Part shown: in pieces, positions 44,028 to 54,000 of the stretch | Position numbering within the stretch: position 1 is the stretch's first letter | Layout: each line of letters starts with the position of its first letter | NCBI GenBank assembly: GCA_020354125.1 | Contig: CP070643.1 | Location: forward strand, 2,774,372 to 2,838,371 | Direction of reading: 5' to 3' | From: Betaproteobacteria bacterium | GTDB lineage: Bacteria > Pseudomonadota > Gammaproteobacteria > Burkholderiales > Eutrophovitaceae | Length of the DNA stretch: 64,000 nt | Program-made: the position numbers and the translations under genes | Notes under the pieces: generated by a model | Database searches by the model: none | The model's input: only the letters and a program-made list of their open reading frames with translations | Told to the model about the DNA's origin: nothing

Positions 44028-45524
44028 ATGTCTGAAAGCGACGTTGTGTATCGATGGCTGGGCAGTGCTGCCCAGCGCATGCGTGTGAACGAACGGCTGG
44101 AAGATGGCAGCCGGCTGCTGATCTCGCTGCTGGTTCTGGCGATTGGCTACACGTTGGTGGATGCGGTCGTCGGCGTGCGACCGGTGGTGAACGCGTTGTC
44201 GCCGCTATTGCTTCTGGCCACTGTCGGTGTGGTTGTTTTCTTTGCCTGGCGCATGGTTATCCGGGACTTGTTGTTGCCGCCGAATCGTGCCGCGGCGGCG
44301 GCAATGGCGGATGCGCGTGGCAATCTCAATAATGAGCTCAGCAGCGCCTTTTGGTTCATTTCTTCTTCCTCGTCGGACCGGTTTGTCAGACTGCATTTGG
44401 CGCACGCCGCGCAGACGGTTCGTTGCCTCGACCTGTCACGTCTGTTGCCGTTGGCGCTGCCGCGAAGTCTTCCACTTGGTTTGGTGTTGGTGGTTATCAC
44501 GGTTTTAGTAGTTTGGATGTCGCCGCGCTTTGACGTCACAGCTGACGACACAAGTGCGGTGCATTCCGCAGAGCGGCTTGGTGCCGGCAGCGTTGCAATG
44601 CAAGAGGCTGCGAACGAAGACGAGTTCGAGGCGGACGAATTTTCAGCCGAACGCAGCGCAGTGGCGTGGCTCAAAGTGGAGCAGCTTGCGCGCGACTTGC
44701 GAGCAGGTCCGGAAACGTCCGAGATTGCGCAAGCAATCGCAGCGCGTGACGCGAGGACAGCGTCGCAACTTCTGGCCAATATGCGTCGCCGGCAAGCCGC
44801 GCAACCGGCGACCGGGCGCGCCGCAAGGCCGGAGACCGAGCAAATGTCGGCACAACTCGCGCAGGGCATCGTCGAGCGCTTGCAGTCGTTGCTCAGCGAA
44901 GGCGACGCCTGGTCCGGCCAGGTCGGTAGCGATGGCGGTGCGCAACCCACTGAGCGGCTGACCGACGATTTGACGCGCGAATTGCGCGAAGAAATGGACA
45001 ATACCCAGCCGAGTCTGCCTGGCGAAATGAGCCCCGAAGAGCGGGTCTTGAATACCACTTTGCAGGGGATGTCGCGAGAAAGCACCGGCGGAAACGAAAT
45101 GATCCGCGGTGAAACCAATCCGATGCAGGGCTTGGGACGCACCACAGTCGGCAGCGGCGCGATGGGGCGTCGCATTGGCGTCAGTACCGCCGGTGCTGGC
45201 AGCGGTGAGCAGCCGCACGCAAACCCGGAAGGAGATGCCGAGGCTGCTCCCGTGTTGGGGGGCAAGACCTTGCGCCTGCAGCTGCAAATGCAAACTGTCA
45301 CCATCGACCAGCCGCAAACCGACAGCAGTGATGGCAGCGACGAATCCTTTTACGCCGCAACACAAGCACAGGCGGCCAAGGCGCAGTATCAGGACATCGT
45401 TGCCGGGCAACATAGTGGCGTCGAGCAAAGCACCAGCGATGAACAGCTTCCCTTAGCTTACCGTGGCGCGGTAAAGGAATACTCGGTACGGCAGCATCGG
45501 CGGGAAGGCGCAGCGCAACCATGA
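44028..45524 (+). CDS. Membrane protein of unknown function, first gene of VWA/BatA locus
   Basis: 498 residues from ATG 44028. Two hydrophobic helices lie near residues 30-75 (LLISLLVLAIGYTLVDAV; LLLLATVGVVVFFAW) and a third near 150-170; the rest is a long, polar, Gln/Glu/Ala/Gly-rich region with coiled-coil tendency. Residues about 425-470 hold the stretch YQDIVAGQ, and the end has LPLAYRGAVKEYSVRQHRREG. I recognise no family; the design resembles the long membrane proteins that accompany BatA/VWA genes in other bacteria. It is 86 bp upstream of the BatA-like gene. Confidence 0.75.
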   Translation: MSESDVVYRWLGSAAQRMRVNERLEDGSRLLISLLVLAIGYTLVDAVVGVRPVVNALSPLLLLATVGVVVFFAWRMVIRDLLLPPNRAAAAAMADARGNLNNELSSAFWFISSSSSDRFVRLHLAHAAQTVRCLDLSRLLPLALPRSLPLGLVLVVITVLVVWMSPRFDVTADDTSAVHSAERLGAGSVAMQEAANEDEFEADEFSAERSAVAWLKVEQLARDLRAGPETSEIAQAIAARDARTASQLLANMRRRQAAQPATGRAARPETEQMSAQLAQGIVERLQSLLSEGDAWSGQVGSDGGAQPTERLTDDLTRELREEMDNTQPSLPGEMSPEERVLNTTLQGMSRESTGGNEMIRGETNPMQGLGRTTVGSGAMGRRIGVSTAGAGSGEQPHANPEGDAEAAPVLGGKTLRLQLQMQTVTIDQPQTDSSDGSDESFYAATQAQAAKAQYQDIVAGQHSGVEQSTSDEQLPLAYRGAVKEYSVRQHRREGAAQP

Positions 45525-45610
45525 TCCATAGCAACGGTGACTTATAGCAACGATGATCCAGCTAACCGATGATTAATCGCACCGATGATAATTAGTGAGC
45601 GCGATTACCG
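45525..45610. repeat. Short degenerate direct repeats ahead of the BatA-like gene
   Basis: The 86-bp leader contains two copies of ATAGCAACG and three of ACCGATGA. They could be slippage-derived or bind a regulator; nothing more can be said. Confidence 0.4.
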
Positions 45611-47371
45611 ATGAGTGCTCTTGCCTTATCTCCACTGCTGGCATACGGACTGGTTGGCGTAACGGCATTACTGATCGTGCTGTTGCACTTGTTGCGGCCG
45701 CGCGCTTTGCGTCGCGCGGTCTCATCAACAGTTTTGTGGGAAGCAGTTCTGCGTCAGCGCAGCCGGTATCACACGCCGTGGCGCTGGTTGCTTTCGCTGT
45801 TGCTATGCCTGTTGGTTGGACTGGCATTGGCATTCGCACTTGGTCGACCGGAAGGATTCGCACCGGAGCGATCAAGAGTCGTGGTAGTACTCGACAACTC
45901 GCCGTCGATGGCTACACGAACCCGGGATGGCAAAAGCCGCTGGGTGCACGGGGTTGAAAGGGCGCGTGAGTTGATCGAATCGCTCAGCGTTGATGTCATG
46001 CTTGTCGATACCATGGGCAGTGCTCCGGTGAATGGATTTGTTCGGCCGGCGCAGGCCCTTGAAGCACTCGAGCAATTTGACGTTGCCAATCATGGACCGG
46101 CGCGCCTTCCGATTCTTCCTGAATCCGGGGCACTAGACGTGCATGTCATCAGCGACGGCGTCACTGACTTCGAAACCCCGGTTGACGCCTTCATTCATTC
46201 AGTCTTTGAACCGGCGGTGAACGTTGCGGTCACCAGTTTGCAAACGCGCCCGTTACCGGCCGACCCGTTACGGGTCGAGGCGTTCGTGCAGGTATACAAC
46301 GCGTCGATAACGCCAGTGCGCGTGCGCTTGTCGTTGAGAGGCGGCGACGGATTCTCGTTAGCGCAAGACTTGACCATGAATGCGGACGAACTGATCGATG
46401 CAACCTTCGACATCAGTGCTTTTGACGAAGGTGTTCTTGCTGCCGCAGCAATGACGAAAAATGATGCGTTTGCGCAAGACGATATTGCGTTCGCCATGGT
46501 TGCACCGCACAGTGTCCGCAACGTGTTGCTGGTAACACGGGGTAATCCGCGGCTCGAAGATGCAATGCGGGCGCTGCCGGGAGTGCGCTTGAAGGTGATT
46601 ACTCCGGAGACCTGGCGCGACAACATGTCGGCAGACGTGTATTTGTTCGACCGCTTCTCACCGGAAAAACTTCCCGCTCGCGGCGCTTTGTTGTTCCGCC
46701 CCCAAAAGCTGCCATGGACATTAGCGCGCCAGATTAACGTGGACGATCCTACTGTGATCGAATGGTCTCGTGATAACAGTTTGCTGGATGGCGTGTCCTG
46801 GCCGGCTCTGCGCGTAGACAACGCTGCCGTCATGGTGGATTTGCCGGACGATGCGGAGGCACTGGTCACGACCGACGAAGGCGTATTGATCGCTGCTGGC
46901 AACAGTCAAGGCCGCTGGATCATTGCCGGCTTCGCGGCCGAAGATTCGAATTTGTCATTGCAACCGGGGCTGCCGATCTTCCTGGGCAATGCGTTGCGTT
47001 GGCTCGGGCGAAGCGACCCCGTCGTATCGAGCGGTATCGGCGCAGTCAAGGTTCCGTTAGCAGATGCGCGTATCGTCGATGGTTCCGGACAGGTATTGAC
47101 CAGTCAGACGCTCGCTGGCGCAACTGTGTTCGATGCTTCAAAGCCGGATGTCTACACGGCGCTTGCCGCTGATGCAAAACTGCGTGTCGTGGCCAATGTG
47201 CTCGATCCGCATTACGCAGGCATCAATATGACGCGTTTCGATGGTTCGCGCCGTGCTGTCATTCGGTCGGCAGATTACACACGCATCGAGCCATGGACTG
47301 CACTGGTAGCAATCGCGTTGCTGCTGCTTGTCATCGAGTGGGCGGTCTGGTCACGCCGAATTGCCTTATGA
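45611..47371 (+). CDS. BatA-like membrane protein with VWA domain
   Basis: 586 residues. N-terminal aerotolerance-type region with two helices (LLIVLLHLLRPRALRRAVSSTVLWEAVL, then LLSLLLCLLVGLALAFAL), a von Willebrand A domain with MIDAS motif DNSPS (residues 95-99), and a C-terminal helix before WSRRIAL. Such proteins work with MoxR ATPases in assembling or protecting envelope complexes. The start is followed by the next gene with an ATGA overlap. No moxR or DUF58 gene is seen on either side, which is unusual. Confidence 0.87.
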   Translation: MSALALSPLLAYGLVGVTALLIVLLHLLRPRALRRAVSSTVLWEAVLRQRSRYHTPWRWLLSLLLCLLVGLALAFALGRPEGFAPERSRVVVVLDNSPSMATRTRDGKSRWVHGVERARELIESLSVDVMLVDTMGSAPVNGFVRPAQALEALEQFDVANHGPARLPILPESGALDVHVISDGVTDFETPVDAFIHSVFEPAVNVAVTSLQTRPLPADPLRVEAFVQVYNASITPVRVRLSLRGGDGFSLAQDLTMNADELIDATFDISAFDEGVLAAAAMTKNDAFAQDDIAFAMVAPHSVRNVLLVTRGNPRLEDAMRALPGVRLKVITPETWRDNMSADVYLFDRFSPEKLPARGALLFRPQKLPWTLARQINVDDPTVIEWSRDNSLLDGVSWPALRVDNAAVMVDLPDDAEALVTTDEGVLIAAGNSQGRWIIAGFAAEDSNLSLQPGLPIFLGNALRWLGRSDPVVSSGIGAVKVPLADARIVDGSGQVLTSQTLAGATVFDASKPDVYTALAADAKLRVVANVLDPHYAGINMTRFDGSRRAVIRSADYTRIEPWTALVAIALLLLVIEWAVWSRRIAL

Positions 47372-50136
47372 CGTTGTCAAATCCGGATGCCTTGTGGTTG
47401 CTCTGCCTTTTGCCGCTGGCGTGGTTGTTCGCCTGGTTCAGTCAGCGGCTGCATGCATTGCAACGGATCGCACTGGCGACGGTGACCAGATCGCTGACGT
47501 TACTGTTGCTGGTGATCGCCTTGGCACAGCCGACTGTACTGGAGCGCGAGTTCGGGAAATCGGTTGTCTACGCGATGGATGTGTCGCGCAGTGTGTCATC
47601 GGTATTTCTCAATCAGGCGCTGGCCTGGGCCGCCGAAGCAAACCAGCGATACCGGCCAGATCAGGTGCGCTATCTGGTGTTCGCCGATGGGTTGCGCCTG
47701 CTCGAATCACCGGAGCAGGTGATGTCGGTATCGCTGACCAGCAAAGAGGTGCGGCGAACGGCGTCGGGTGGCTCCGTGGCTTCCGATGGCAACGTGATCG
47801 GACAGAGTGCGACTGATATTGAAGCGGCCCTGCATGCGGCGATGTTTGGTTTTGCGCCGAATCATGCCAGGCGCCTGGTGTTGATCAGCGACGGTAACGA
47901 GACTCGCGGAGACCTGTGGCGGGCGGTAGCGCGGTTACGAGGTGAGCAGGTACGTGTATTCGCCATGCCGGCGGCGGCGTCTACTGACAGTGACGCCTGG
48001 GTTGAGTCGATCAACTTTCCACCGGGTGTGAGGCAGCAAGAGCCGATCACCATTCGGGTGACCATCCGCGCCGTCGCGGCGATGCCGGCGTCGGTCGAAT
48101 TGCGCAGCGGGAAAAGTGTCATTGGCAGGCGTAGCGTACAGCTGTCCGTAGGTGAGAACGTGGTCGCTATCGATACGCGGTTACCGAGAAGAGGTGACAA
48201 CGTGGTCACCGCAAAGTTGAAATCCCGAGCAGACCTGATCGAGAACAACAATGTATTGAGCGCCAGCATTCGGGTCGGGCCTCGCCCGCGCGTGCTTTAT
48301 GTGGAAGGCACTCCGGCTAGTGCTCATTATCTTGCCGGCGCATTGCGCGCCCACTATATCGACGTGACGGTCGCTACCGCAAGGGGGCTCGACGAAGATC
48401 CTCAGCGTATCAATCAATATGACGCCGTTATCCTGAGTGACGTTTTCGCCCATGATCTCAGTCCGGAAACGGTGCGACGGCTCGGCAGGTTCGTGCGCGA
48501 ACGCGGCGGCGGCCTGGTGTTTGCTGCCGGCGAGAGCACTTACGGTAAACAGGGCTATGCCGGGAACGACGTCGAGCGCCTGCTGCCGGTTCGCTTCGAA
48601 GGCAAACGAAAGCGTCAGGAGCTCGATTTGGTGTTGCTGATTGACCGCTCGCACAGCATGCGCGGCCGCAAGCTCGAGCTGGCGAAAACCGCTGCATTGT
48701 CGACGCTCGATTTGCTCGAAGAGCAGCACCGTCTGTCCGTAATTGGATTCGATTCTCGGCCGCACGAAGTTGTGCCTTTGGCTGAAGTCGGCAACAAGCG
48801 GCGCGCCGAGGACCGCATCGCGAGCATGACTGCAAGTGGCCAGACGCGTATCTATCCGGCATTGGCAATGGCGCAAAGAGTTCTCGCCGGTTCCGAGTCG
48901 AGTACCAAGCATGTCATCCTGCTGTCTGATGGTGTGACTGCTCCGATAGGCGGAATCAATGACGCGGAGCGCATCCGCGCCGAGATACAGCGCGGCCGCG
49001 AGGAAGCGATTCGCCGCGCAGGTGGCAATACCGACCCAAGTGAGTCACCGAAATTGACATCAATAGCTCCAGGCAGCATGGAAGAGCTGGTAGCGCAGCT
49101 GGCCGAAGAACAAGTATCGCTGTCGACCATAGCGATCGGTCCCAGGCCCAATCTCGATCTGATGCGCGCTATCGCCGAGATTGCAGGCGGCAAAGCCTAC
49201 GTCGCCAAGAATGACGCCGAAATGCCGGGATTGTTTGTGTCTGAAACGCGCCGCTTGCTGGGCGATTCGATTGTCGAAGAACAGTTTCAGCCTACGGTCG
49301 GAAGGCGTGCCGATACACTGGCTGGGCTCGATTTCGATTCGGGCCCACCGCTGGAGGGCTTTGTAATGACGCGTGCCAAGCAATTTTCCGACGTGCTGTT
49401 GCGCGCCCCGCAGGATCAACCGCTGCTGGCGACAACGCAATATGGCCTGGGCAGGACGGCGGCATTCCTTTCCGATGTCAAGAACCGTTGGTCAGCGCAG
49501 TGGCTGAGTTGGGACGGTTACGGACGTTTCTGGTCGCAGGTCGTTCGCGAAGTCATTGCCCGCCGTGCTGAGACTGGTCTCGATTTGCGGGTGTCGCGCA
49601 GAGGCAGCGAGGCGATCGTCGAGTTGACCGCGTTATCCGCAGACTTTACTTATCGAAACAGTCTCATGCCCAAAGTGCGTATGACGTCTCCGGTCGGTGA
49701 AAATGTGACATTGCTGCTACGACAGGTGGCACCTGGAGAATACCGCGCCAGTTTGCCGATTGCGGCAAACGACTTGAAAGCCTATCGTTTCGTGCTGCTG
49801 CAAGGTGGTGGCATTACGGCACGAGAGGCGACGGCCGCGCGAGAGCGGACGCTGTCCTACACGTGGACCGATGAGTACCGTCCATTGCCGCCGAATAATG
49901 CGTTGTTGCGCGAACTCAGCGAGCGCACTGGCGGCGTGTTTGCGGCGAGAGCCGAGGACGTATTTGCAGATTATGATGACAGCCAGTTGGTGCCGCGACC
50001 GCTATGGTACTGGTTTGTTGCAGCAGCGCTGCTGCTGTTCCTGCTCGACATCCTGATCCGCCGTGCACCGCGTGTTATCACAGTGCCTCGCGTCAAGATG
50101 TCGGCGCTGTTCGGACAGTTGCGCCGCAATCGATAG
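47368..50136 (+). CDS. Large membrane protein with two VWA domains and a GATase1-like domain
   Basis: 922 residues from ATG 47368, overlapping the previous stop by 4 bp. Two N-terminal helices, a first VWA domain with MIDAS DVSRS (residues 71-75), an immunoglobulin-like region, a glutamine-amidotransferase-like fold (about 305-410, RVLYVEGTPASAHYLAGALRAHY, VRERGGGLVFAAGE) and a second VWA with DRSHS (426-430). After a beta-rich region it ends with a helix (YWFVAAALLLFLLDILI). VWA domains bind metal and mediate protein contacts; the amidotransferase-like domain lacks a clear catalytic triad here, so it is probably structural. Confidence 0.87.
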   Translation: MTLSNPDALWLLCLLPLAWLFAWFSQRLHALQRIALATVTRSLTLLLLVIALAQPTVLEREFGKSVVYAMDVSRSVSSVFLNQALAWAAEANQRYRPDQVRYLVFADGLRLLESPEQVMSVSLTSKEVRRTASGGSVASDGNVIGQSATDIEAALHAAMFGFAPNHARRLVLISDGNETRGDLWRAVARLRGEQVRVFAMPAAASTDSDAWVESINFPPGVRQQEPITIRVTIRAVAAMPASVELRSGKSVIGRRSVQLSVGENVVAIDTRLPRRGDNVVTAKLKSRADLIENNNVLSASIRVGPRPRVLYVEGTPASAHYLAGALRAHYIDVTVATARGLDEDPQRINQYDAVILSDVFAHDLSPETVRRLGRFVRERGGGLVFAAGESTYGKQGYAGNDVERLLPVRFEGKRKRQELDLVLLIDRSHSMRGRKLELAKTAALSTLDLLEEQHRLSVIGFDSRPHEVVPLAEVGNKRRAEDRIASMTASGQTRIYPALAMAQRVLAGSESSTKHVILLSDGVTAPIGGINDAERIRAEIQRGREEAIRRAGGNTDPSESPKLTSIAPGSMEELVAQLAEEQVSLSTIAIGPRPNLDLMRAIAEIAGGKAYVAKNDAEMPGLFVSETRRLLGDSIVEEQFQPTVGRRADTLAGLDFDSGPPLEGFVMTRAKQFSDVLLRAPQDQPLLATTQYGLGRTAAFLSDVKNRWSAQWLSWDGYGRFWSQVVREVIARRAETGLDLRVSRRGSEAIVELTALSADFTYRNSLMPKVRMTSPVGENVTLLLRQVAPGEYRASLPIAANDLKAYRFVLLQGGGITAREATAARERTLSYTWTDEYRPLPPNNALLRELSERTGGVFAARAEDVFADYDDSQLVPRPLWYWFVAAALLLFLLDILIRRAPRVITVPRVKMSALFGQLRRNR

Positions 50137-50200
50137 TCGACGCTCCCCCGAGACGAGTGCTGCGTTTGGTGATGACGATGCTGGCAAGAGGGACGGTACC

Positions 50201-50584
50201 ATGAACATCAGAAAACCTGCGATTGCAATAATGATTGCGGCGTCTTTCTCGGCCCTCTATTTGCCGGCCAGGGCTGCTGAACCGCACGAATGTGTCCAAC
50301 TTTCGTTGAATGAGCCCGAAGGCGCAAAATTCACCAACGTCTGCAATGAAATGATCAATGTCATGTATTGCGTCGATAACCCGCAGAGTCCGAAATCCTG
50401 CTCAGCGCAGCGCATCGGCATCACAACGCTGGTTCCCTTGTCCTCGGAGACTGTTCCCAACTATGTTTCCAGCGGAAAGGGAGAAATTTATTCCGCGATC
50501 TGCACTTATCCCACCGCGCCAGTGGGATGGAAGCCCGGACCGGATAGTGCCTTTACCTGCAAAAAAACATGTGTCATGTGTTAA
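50201..50584 (+). CDS. Small secreted cysteine-rich protein of unknown function
   Basis: 127 residues from ATG 50201 (AAGAGGGA upstream). Signal peptide MNIRKPAIAIMIAASFSALYLPARA-AE, mature part with at least eight Cys, ending TCKKTCVMC. No family recognised. It stands between the VWA locus and the desaturase gene, on the same strand; a disulfide-stabilised periplasmic or extracellular role is likely. Confidence 0.75.
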   Translation: MNIRKPAIAIMIAASFSALYLPARAAEPHECVQLSLNEPEGAKFTNVCNEMINVMYCVDNPQSPKSCSAQRIGITTLVPLSSETVPNYVSSGKGEIYSAICTYPTAPVGWKPGPDSAFTCKKTCVMC

Positions 50585-50676
50585 ATGATGCCGGCGGTGC
50601 GCGCGGTGCAGGCACGGTTCGGTGACAAAGCGATTGCGGGGTTGAAGAACGAGATCGGCAGTGATTGTCGGAACGC

Positions 50677-51699
50677 ATGATGACCATGAACCGGGGTGAA
50701 AGCGCTGTACGAGACGGCGAGCAGTTTTGCGAAGATTTGCGCGCAACGCGCGGTCGCACTCTTTCCACAGACCGATTGCGTGAACTTACGACGCTAAGCT
50801 CCGTCAGGTCAGCGGCGTCGGTAGCCCAGACAGTGATCATCACTCTGGTCGTGTTGGGCGTCGCGCTCGCATGGCTCTCAATCTGGGTGTTGCTGCCGGC
50901 GGTATTCGTTATTGCAACGCAACAGCATGCCATGTTCGTTCTTGCCCACGAAGCGGCCCATTACAGACTGTTTCCGAGTCGTCGCATCAACGACGCCGTC
51001 GGGCGGTTGCTTGCAGCGCTGGCCGGATTATCCATGTGCACCTATCGGGTCGTACACCGCCTGCATCACAATCATTTGTACGACGAGCGTGATCCCGACA
51101 TCGCACTGCACGGCGGTTATCCGCGCGGAAGAGCGTACTTGTTGCGTAAATTTTCGGCCGATCTGCTCGGTCTGACGGCGTGGAAAACCTATCGCTATTT
51201 CCTTGGCTCGCCCGCGGCGAATGCCAGGACTGGTGTCGCGCAGCGCCCGCTCGATGACACGTCGACGGCCTTGCGCCGCGCCGCGCAGAGTGATCGTTGG
51301 CTGGTAGCGGCAGTCCAGATCGGCATGCCGCTGGCGGTGACCGTTTTGTTTGGCTGGCGTGGCTTGGCGATGTACTTGCTGTTGTGGATTATTCCCGCGG
51401 TGACGGTTCTGCAGGCTATCTTGAGGCTGCGCGCAATCTGCGAGCATGGTGCACCGCCGGGAATCGATTCGCCGCTGCAGGCAGCGCGCACCACAATAGC
51501 GGGGCCTTTACTGCGCTTTATAATGTTTCCGCACCATGTGAATTATCATATCGAACACCATTTGTATCCGGCCGTGCCGCACTATAGCCTGCCGCGGCTA
51601 CATCAGACTTTGGCGCAGAGTGGCATTCTGAATGGCGCCGAGATACGCAGCTTTGCAGCGACCTGGCGCCGGGTGTATGCGCCGTCGCTGCCGCTATGA
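50677..51699 (+). CDS. Membrane fatty acid desaturase family protein
   Basis: 340 residues. Three histidine boxes bind the di-iron centre: HEAAH, HRLHHNH and HHVNYHIEHH, spread between four to six hydrophobic segments. Start ATG 50677 is chosen over a TTG upstream. The EHH-type third box is that of delta-type acyl-lipid desaturases and related hydroxylases, so desaturation of a membrane lipid or oxidation of a hydrophobic substrate is expected. Its role beside small secreted proteins is not evident. Confidence 0.9.
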   Translation: MMTMNRGESAVRDGEQFCEDLRATRGRTLSTDRLRELTTLSSVRSAASVAQTVIITLVVLGVALAWLSIWVLLPAVFVIATQQHAMFVLAHEAAHYRLFPSRRINDAVGRLLAALAGLSMCTYRVVHRLHHNHLYDERDPDIALHGGYPRGRAYLLRKFSADLLGLTAWKTYRYFLGSPAANARTGVAQRPLDDTSTALRRAAQSDRWLVAAVQIGMPLAVTVLFGWRGLAMYLLLWIIPAVTVLQAILRLRAICEHGAPPGIDSPLQAARTTIAGPLLRFIMFPHHVNYHIEHHLYPAVPHYSLPRLHQTLAQSGILNGAEIRSFAATWRRVYAPSLPL

Positions 51700-51740
51700 T
51701 GTGGAACATTTACGCAGTGCTGAAAGGAGAAGAAGGTTAA

Positions 51741-52253
51741 ATGAGACTGTTTTATTCGCTAGCTATGGTAGTTCTGGCGTTATCGATTAGTGCGGCACAT
51801 GCCGGGGCGTTCAAGAATGAACCAACAGACTTTCGCGGTATTGAGTGGGGCGCCGCCTATGCCGATCATGCGCAAGGTCTCGATCTGGTGCGCCGGGACA
51901 ACGATGTGCTTGTTTACATGCGGCAGAGCGAGAGAGACGCGTCTGATCGCGACAATTTTATGAAGATTGCCTACCGTTTCTACAAGGACAGGTTCAGCGC
52001 CGGCATTATTCAGACCTATGGGAATGAAGCCAAAAGAAAACTGCGTAAGTCACTGGTAGACCAATACGGTGAGCCAATCAGGGTCAGCCGGAGACAGGAA
52101 TTGGACGCCTGGGATGGCGAACGCGTGCAGATTGTTTTGTCTTCCAGTGTAACGTCTTACTGCGCCGCCGAGTTCATTTCCAAGGAAATGATCGCCCTCG
52201 AAGAACAGGAAACCGGGCAACCGGTTCAGGTTTTGAAGAAAGATAACGACTGA
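51741..52253 (+). CDS. Secreted protein of unknown function
   Basis: 170 residues, strong ribosome site (AAAGGAGAAGAAGG) and a clear signal peptide (ending SAAHA-GA). The mature part is mixed alpha/beta with FRGIEWG near its start and one Cys (SSVTSYCAAEF). No family recognised. It is 15 bp upstream of the monooxygenase gene and so likely co-transcribed with it. Confidence 0.75.
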   Translation: MRLFYSLAMVVLALSISAAHAGAFKNEPTDFRGIEWGAAYADHAQGLDLVRRDNDVLVYMRQSERDASDRDNFMKIAYRFYKDRFSAGIIQTYGNEAKRKLRKSLVDQYGEPIRVSRRQELDAWDGERVQIVLSSSVTSYCAAEFISKEMIALEEQETGQPVQVLKKDND

Positions 52254-52268
52254 CACGATCGTCGGGTA

Positions 52269-53924
52269 ATGAGCAAGCATCGGTCACATACGCCTGTCAG
52301 TCGCACCGAAAAGAGAAATCCGGCAGACGGTTCTGCCTCCGACTCAGTTGATGTTGTCATCGTCGGTGCCGGATTCGCCGGCATGTACATGCTCCATCGC
52401 TTGCGCGAGGCCGGCTTCTCAGCCCTTGTTCTCGAAGCCGGAAGCGATGTTGGCGGTACCTGGTACTGGAACCGTTATCCCGGTGCGCGCTGCGACGTAG
52501 AAAGCATGCAGTATTCGTATCAGTTCTCTGACGAACTGCAGCAAGAATGGGACTGGAGTGAGAAGTACGCAACGCAGCCGGAGATACTTCGGTACGCCGA
52601 TCACGTTGCTGACCGCTTTGATTTGCGCCGCGATATTCGCTTCAACATTCGGGTCAAGGCTGCGCAGTTCGACGACGATACCGGCAGCTGGCTCTTGACG
52701 AGCACAGACGGCGAGCAATTCCGCGCCACCTTCTGCGTGATGGCGACCGGCTGCCTATCCGCTGTCAACAAGGCACGCATCGACGGTCTGGAATCATTCA
52801 AGGGCAACGTCTATCACACTGGCGAGTGGCCCCACGAGGGTGTCGATTTCACCGGCCAGCGCGTCGCAGTCATCGGCACTGGTTCTTCGGCCATCCAGGC
52901 GATTCCGATCATTGCTCAGCAAGCAGAGCAGTTGTACGTTTTCCAGCGCACGCCGAATTACACGATTCCGGCCCACAACGCGCCGCTTGAACCCCAGCAG
53001 CGGCAGGCAGTCAAGGACCGCTATCGTGAATTCCGTGATGAAGCGAAGCAGAGTTTTACCGGCGTGCTGTTCCGCTATAACCCGGAATCGGCGGTCGAGG
53101 TCAGCGAGCAGCGGCGCCGTGAAGAATTCGAAGCGCGCTGGGCTTACGGTGGTGTCACCTTTATGGGCGCGTTTTCCGATCTGTTGTTCGACCGCCGTGC
53201 AAATGACGCAGCAGCCGGGTTCGTGCGAAGCAAAATCAGGCAAATCGTCAAGGACCCGGAAGTGGCCGAGATGCTTTGTCCTGACAACATCATTGGCTGC
53301 AAACGCTTGTGTGTTGACACCGACTATTACGCGACTTACAACCGGTCCAATGTAGAGTTGATCGACGTCAACAAATCGCCGATCAAACGTATCACGCCTG
53401 ATGGCGTCGTCGCTGGGAAGAACACCTATGAGGTTGACGCAATTGTGCTGGCGACCGGCTTCGATGCGATGACCGGCGCCTTGATACGCATCGATATCAG
53501 AAACGGTTCGGGCGAAGCCCTTGCCGAGAAATGGAAATACGGTCCACGTGCCTATCTCGGGCTAATGATCTCCGGGTTTCCCAATTTGTTCACCATCACT
53601 GGGCCCGGCAGTCCTTCGGTGTTGACCAACATGCTGCCATCCATCGAGCAGCACGTCGAATGGATTGGTGATTGTCTGGTTCATTTGCGTGAAACAGGGA
53701 AGAGTCGCATCGACGCCACCAGTGAAGCGGAAGACAAATGGGTCGAGCACGTCAACCAAGTGGCCGGTGGTAACCTGCGTTCGACCTGTAGTTCCTGGTA
53801 CGTTGGCGCCAATGTTCCCGGCAAGCCGCGCGTTTTTATGCCGTACATCGGCGGCTTTCCGGCGTATGTGAAAAAATGCGACGAAGTCGTCGCCAGGAGC
53901 TACGAAGGATTTGCAGTCACCTGA
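52269..53924 (+). CDS. Flavin-containing Baeyer-Villiger-type monooxygenase
   Basis: 551 residues. FAD motif VGAGFAGMYML (G33-G38), the Baeyer-Villiger fingerprint FKGNVYHTGEWP (residues 177-188, F-x-G-x-x-x-H-T-x-x-W-P) and the NADPH motif VIGTGSSAIQAIP, then ALATGFD-like VLATGFDAMTGAL. This type inserts oxygen next to a ketone using NADPH, giving an ester or lactone. The substrate is not known. Neighbours: a small secreted protein 15 bp upstream and a PQQ dehydrogenase 76 bp downstream, a set that could oxidise an alcohol or ketone in sequence (inference). Confidence 0.92.
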   Translation: MSKHRSHTPVSRTEKRNPADGSASDSVDVVIVGAGFAGMYMLHRLREAGFSALVLEAGSDVGGTWYWNRYPGARCDVESMQYSYQFSDELQQEWDWSEKYATQPEILRYADHVADRFDLRRDIRFNIRVKAAQFDDDTGSWLLTSTDGEQFRATFCVMATGCLSAVNKARIDGLESFKGNVYHTGEWPHEGVDFTGQRVAVIGTGSSAIQAIPIIAQQAEQLYVFQRTPNYTIPAHNAPLEPQQRQAVKDRYREFRDEAKQSFTGVLFRYNPESAVEVSEQRRREEFEARWAYGGVTFMGAFSDLLFDRRANDAAAGFVRSKIRQIVKDPEVAEMLCPDNIIGCKRLCVDTDYYATYNRSNVELIDVNKSPIKRITPDGVVAGKNTYEVDAIVLATGFDAMTGALIRIDIRNGSGEALAEKWKYGPRAYLGLMISGFPNLFTITGPGSPSVLTNMLPSIEQHVEWIGDCLVHLRETGKSRIDATSEAEDKWVEHVNQVAGGNLRSTCSSWYVGANVPGKPRVFMPYIGGFPAYVKKCDEVVARSYEGFAVT

Positions 53925-54000
53925 GCAGTTGTCCTGCCGAACGGGATGCTGTCATGTTGTTTGATGTCTGATGGTTAGTTAGCAGTCGGGAGGAGTGAGC

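Noticed and set aside
44147..45304. 385-codon minus-strand frame opposite the first VWA-locus gene
   Set aside because: Ser/Arg-rich composition without domains, antisense to a gene with a sensible membrane topology.
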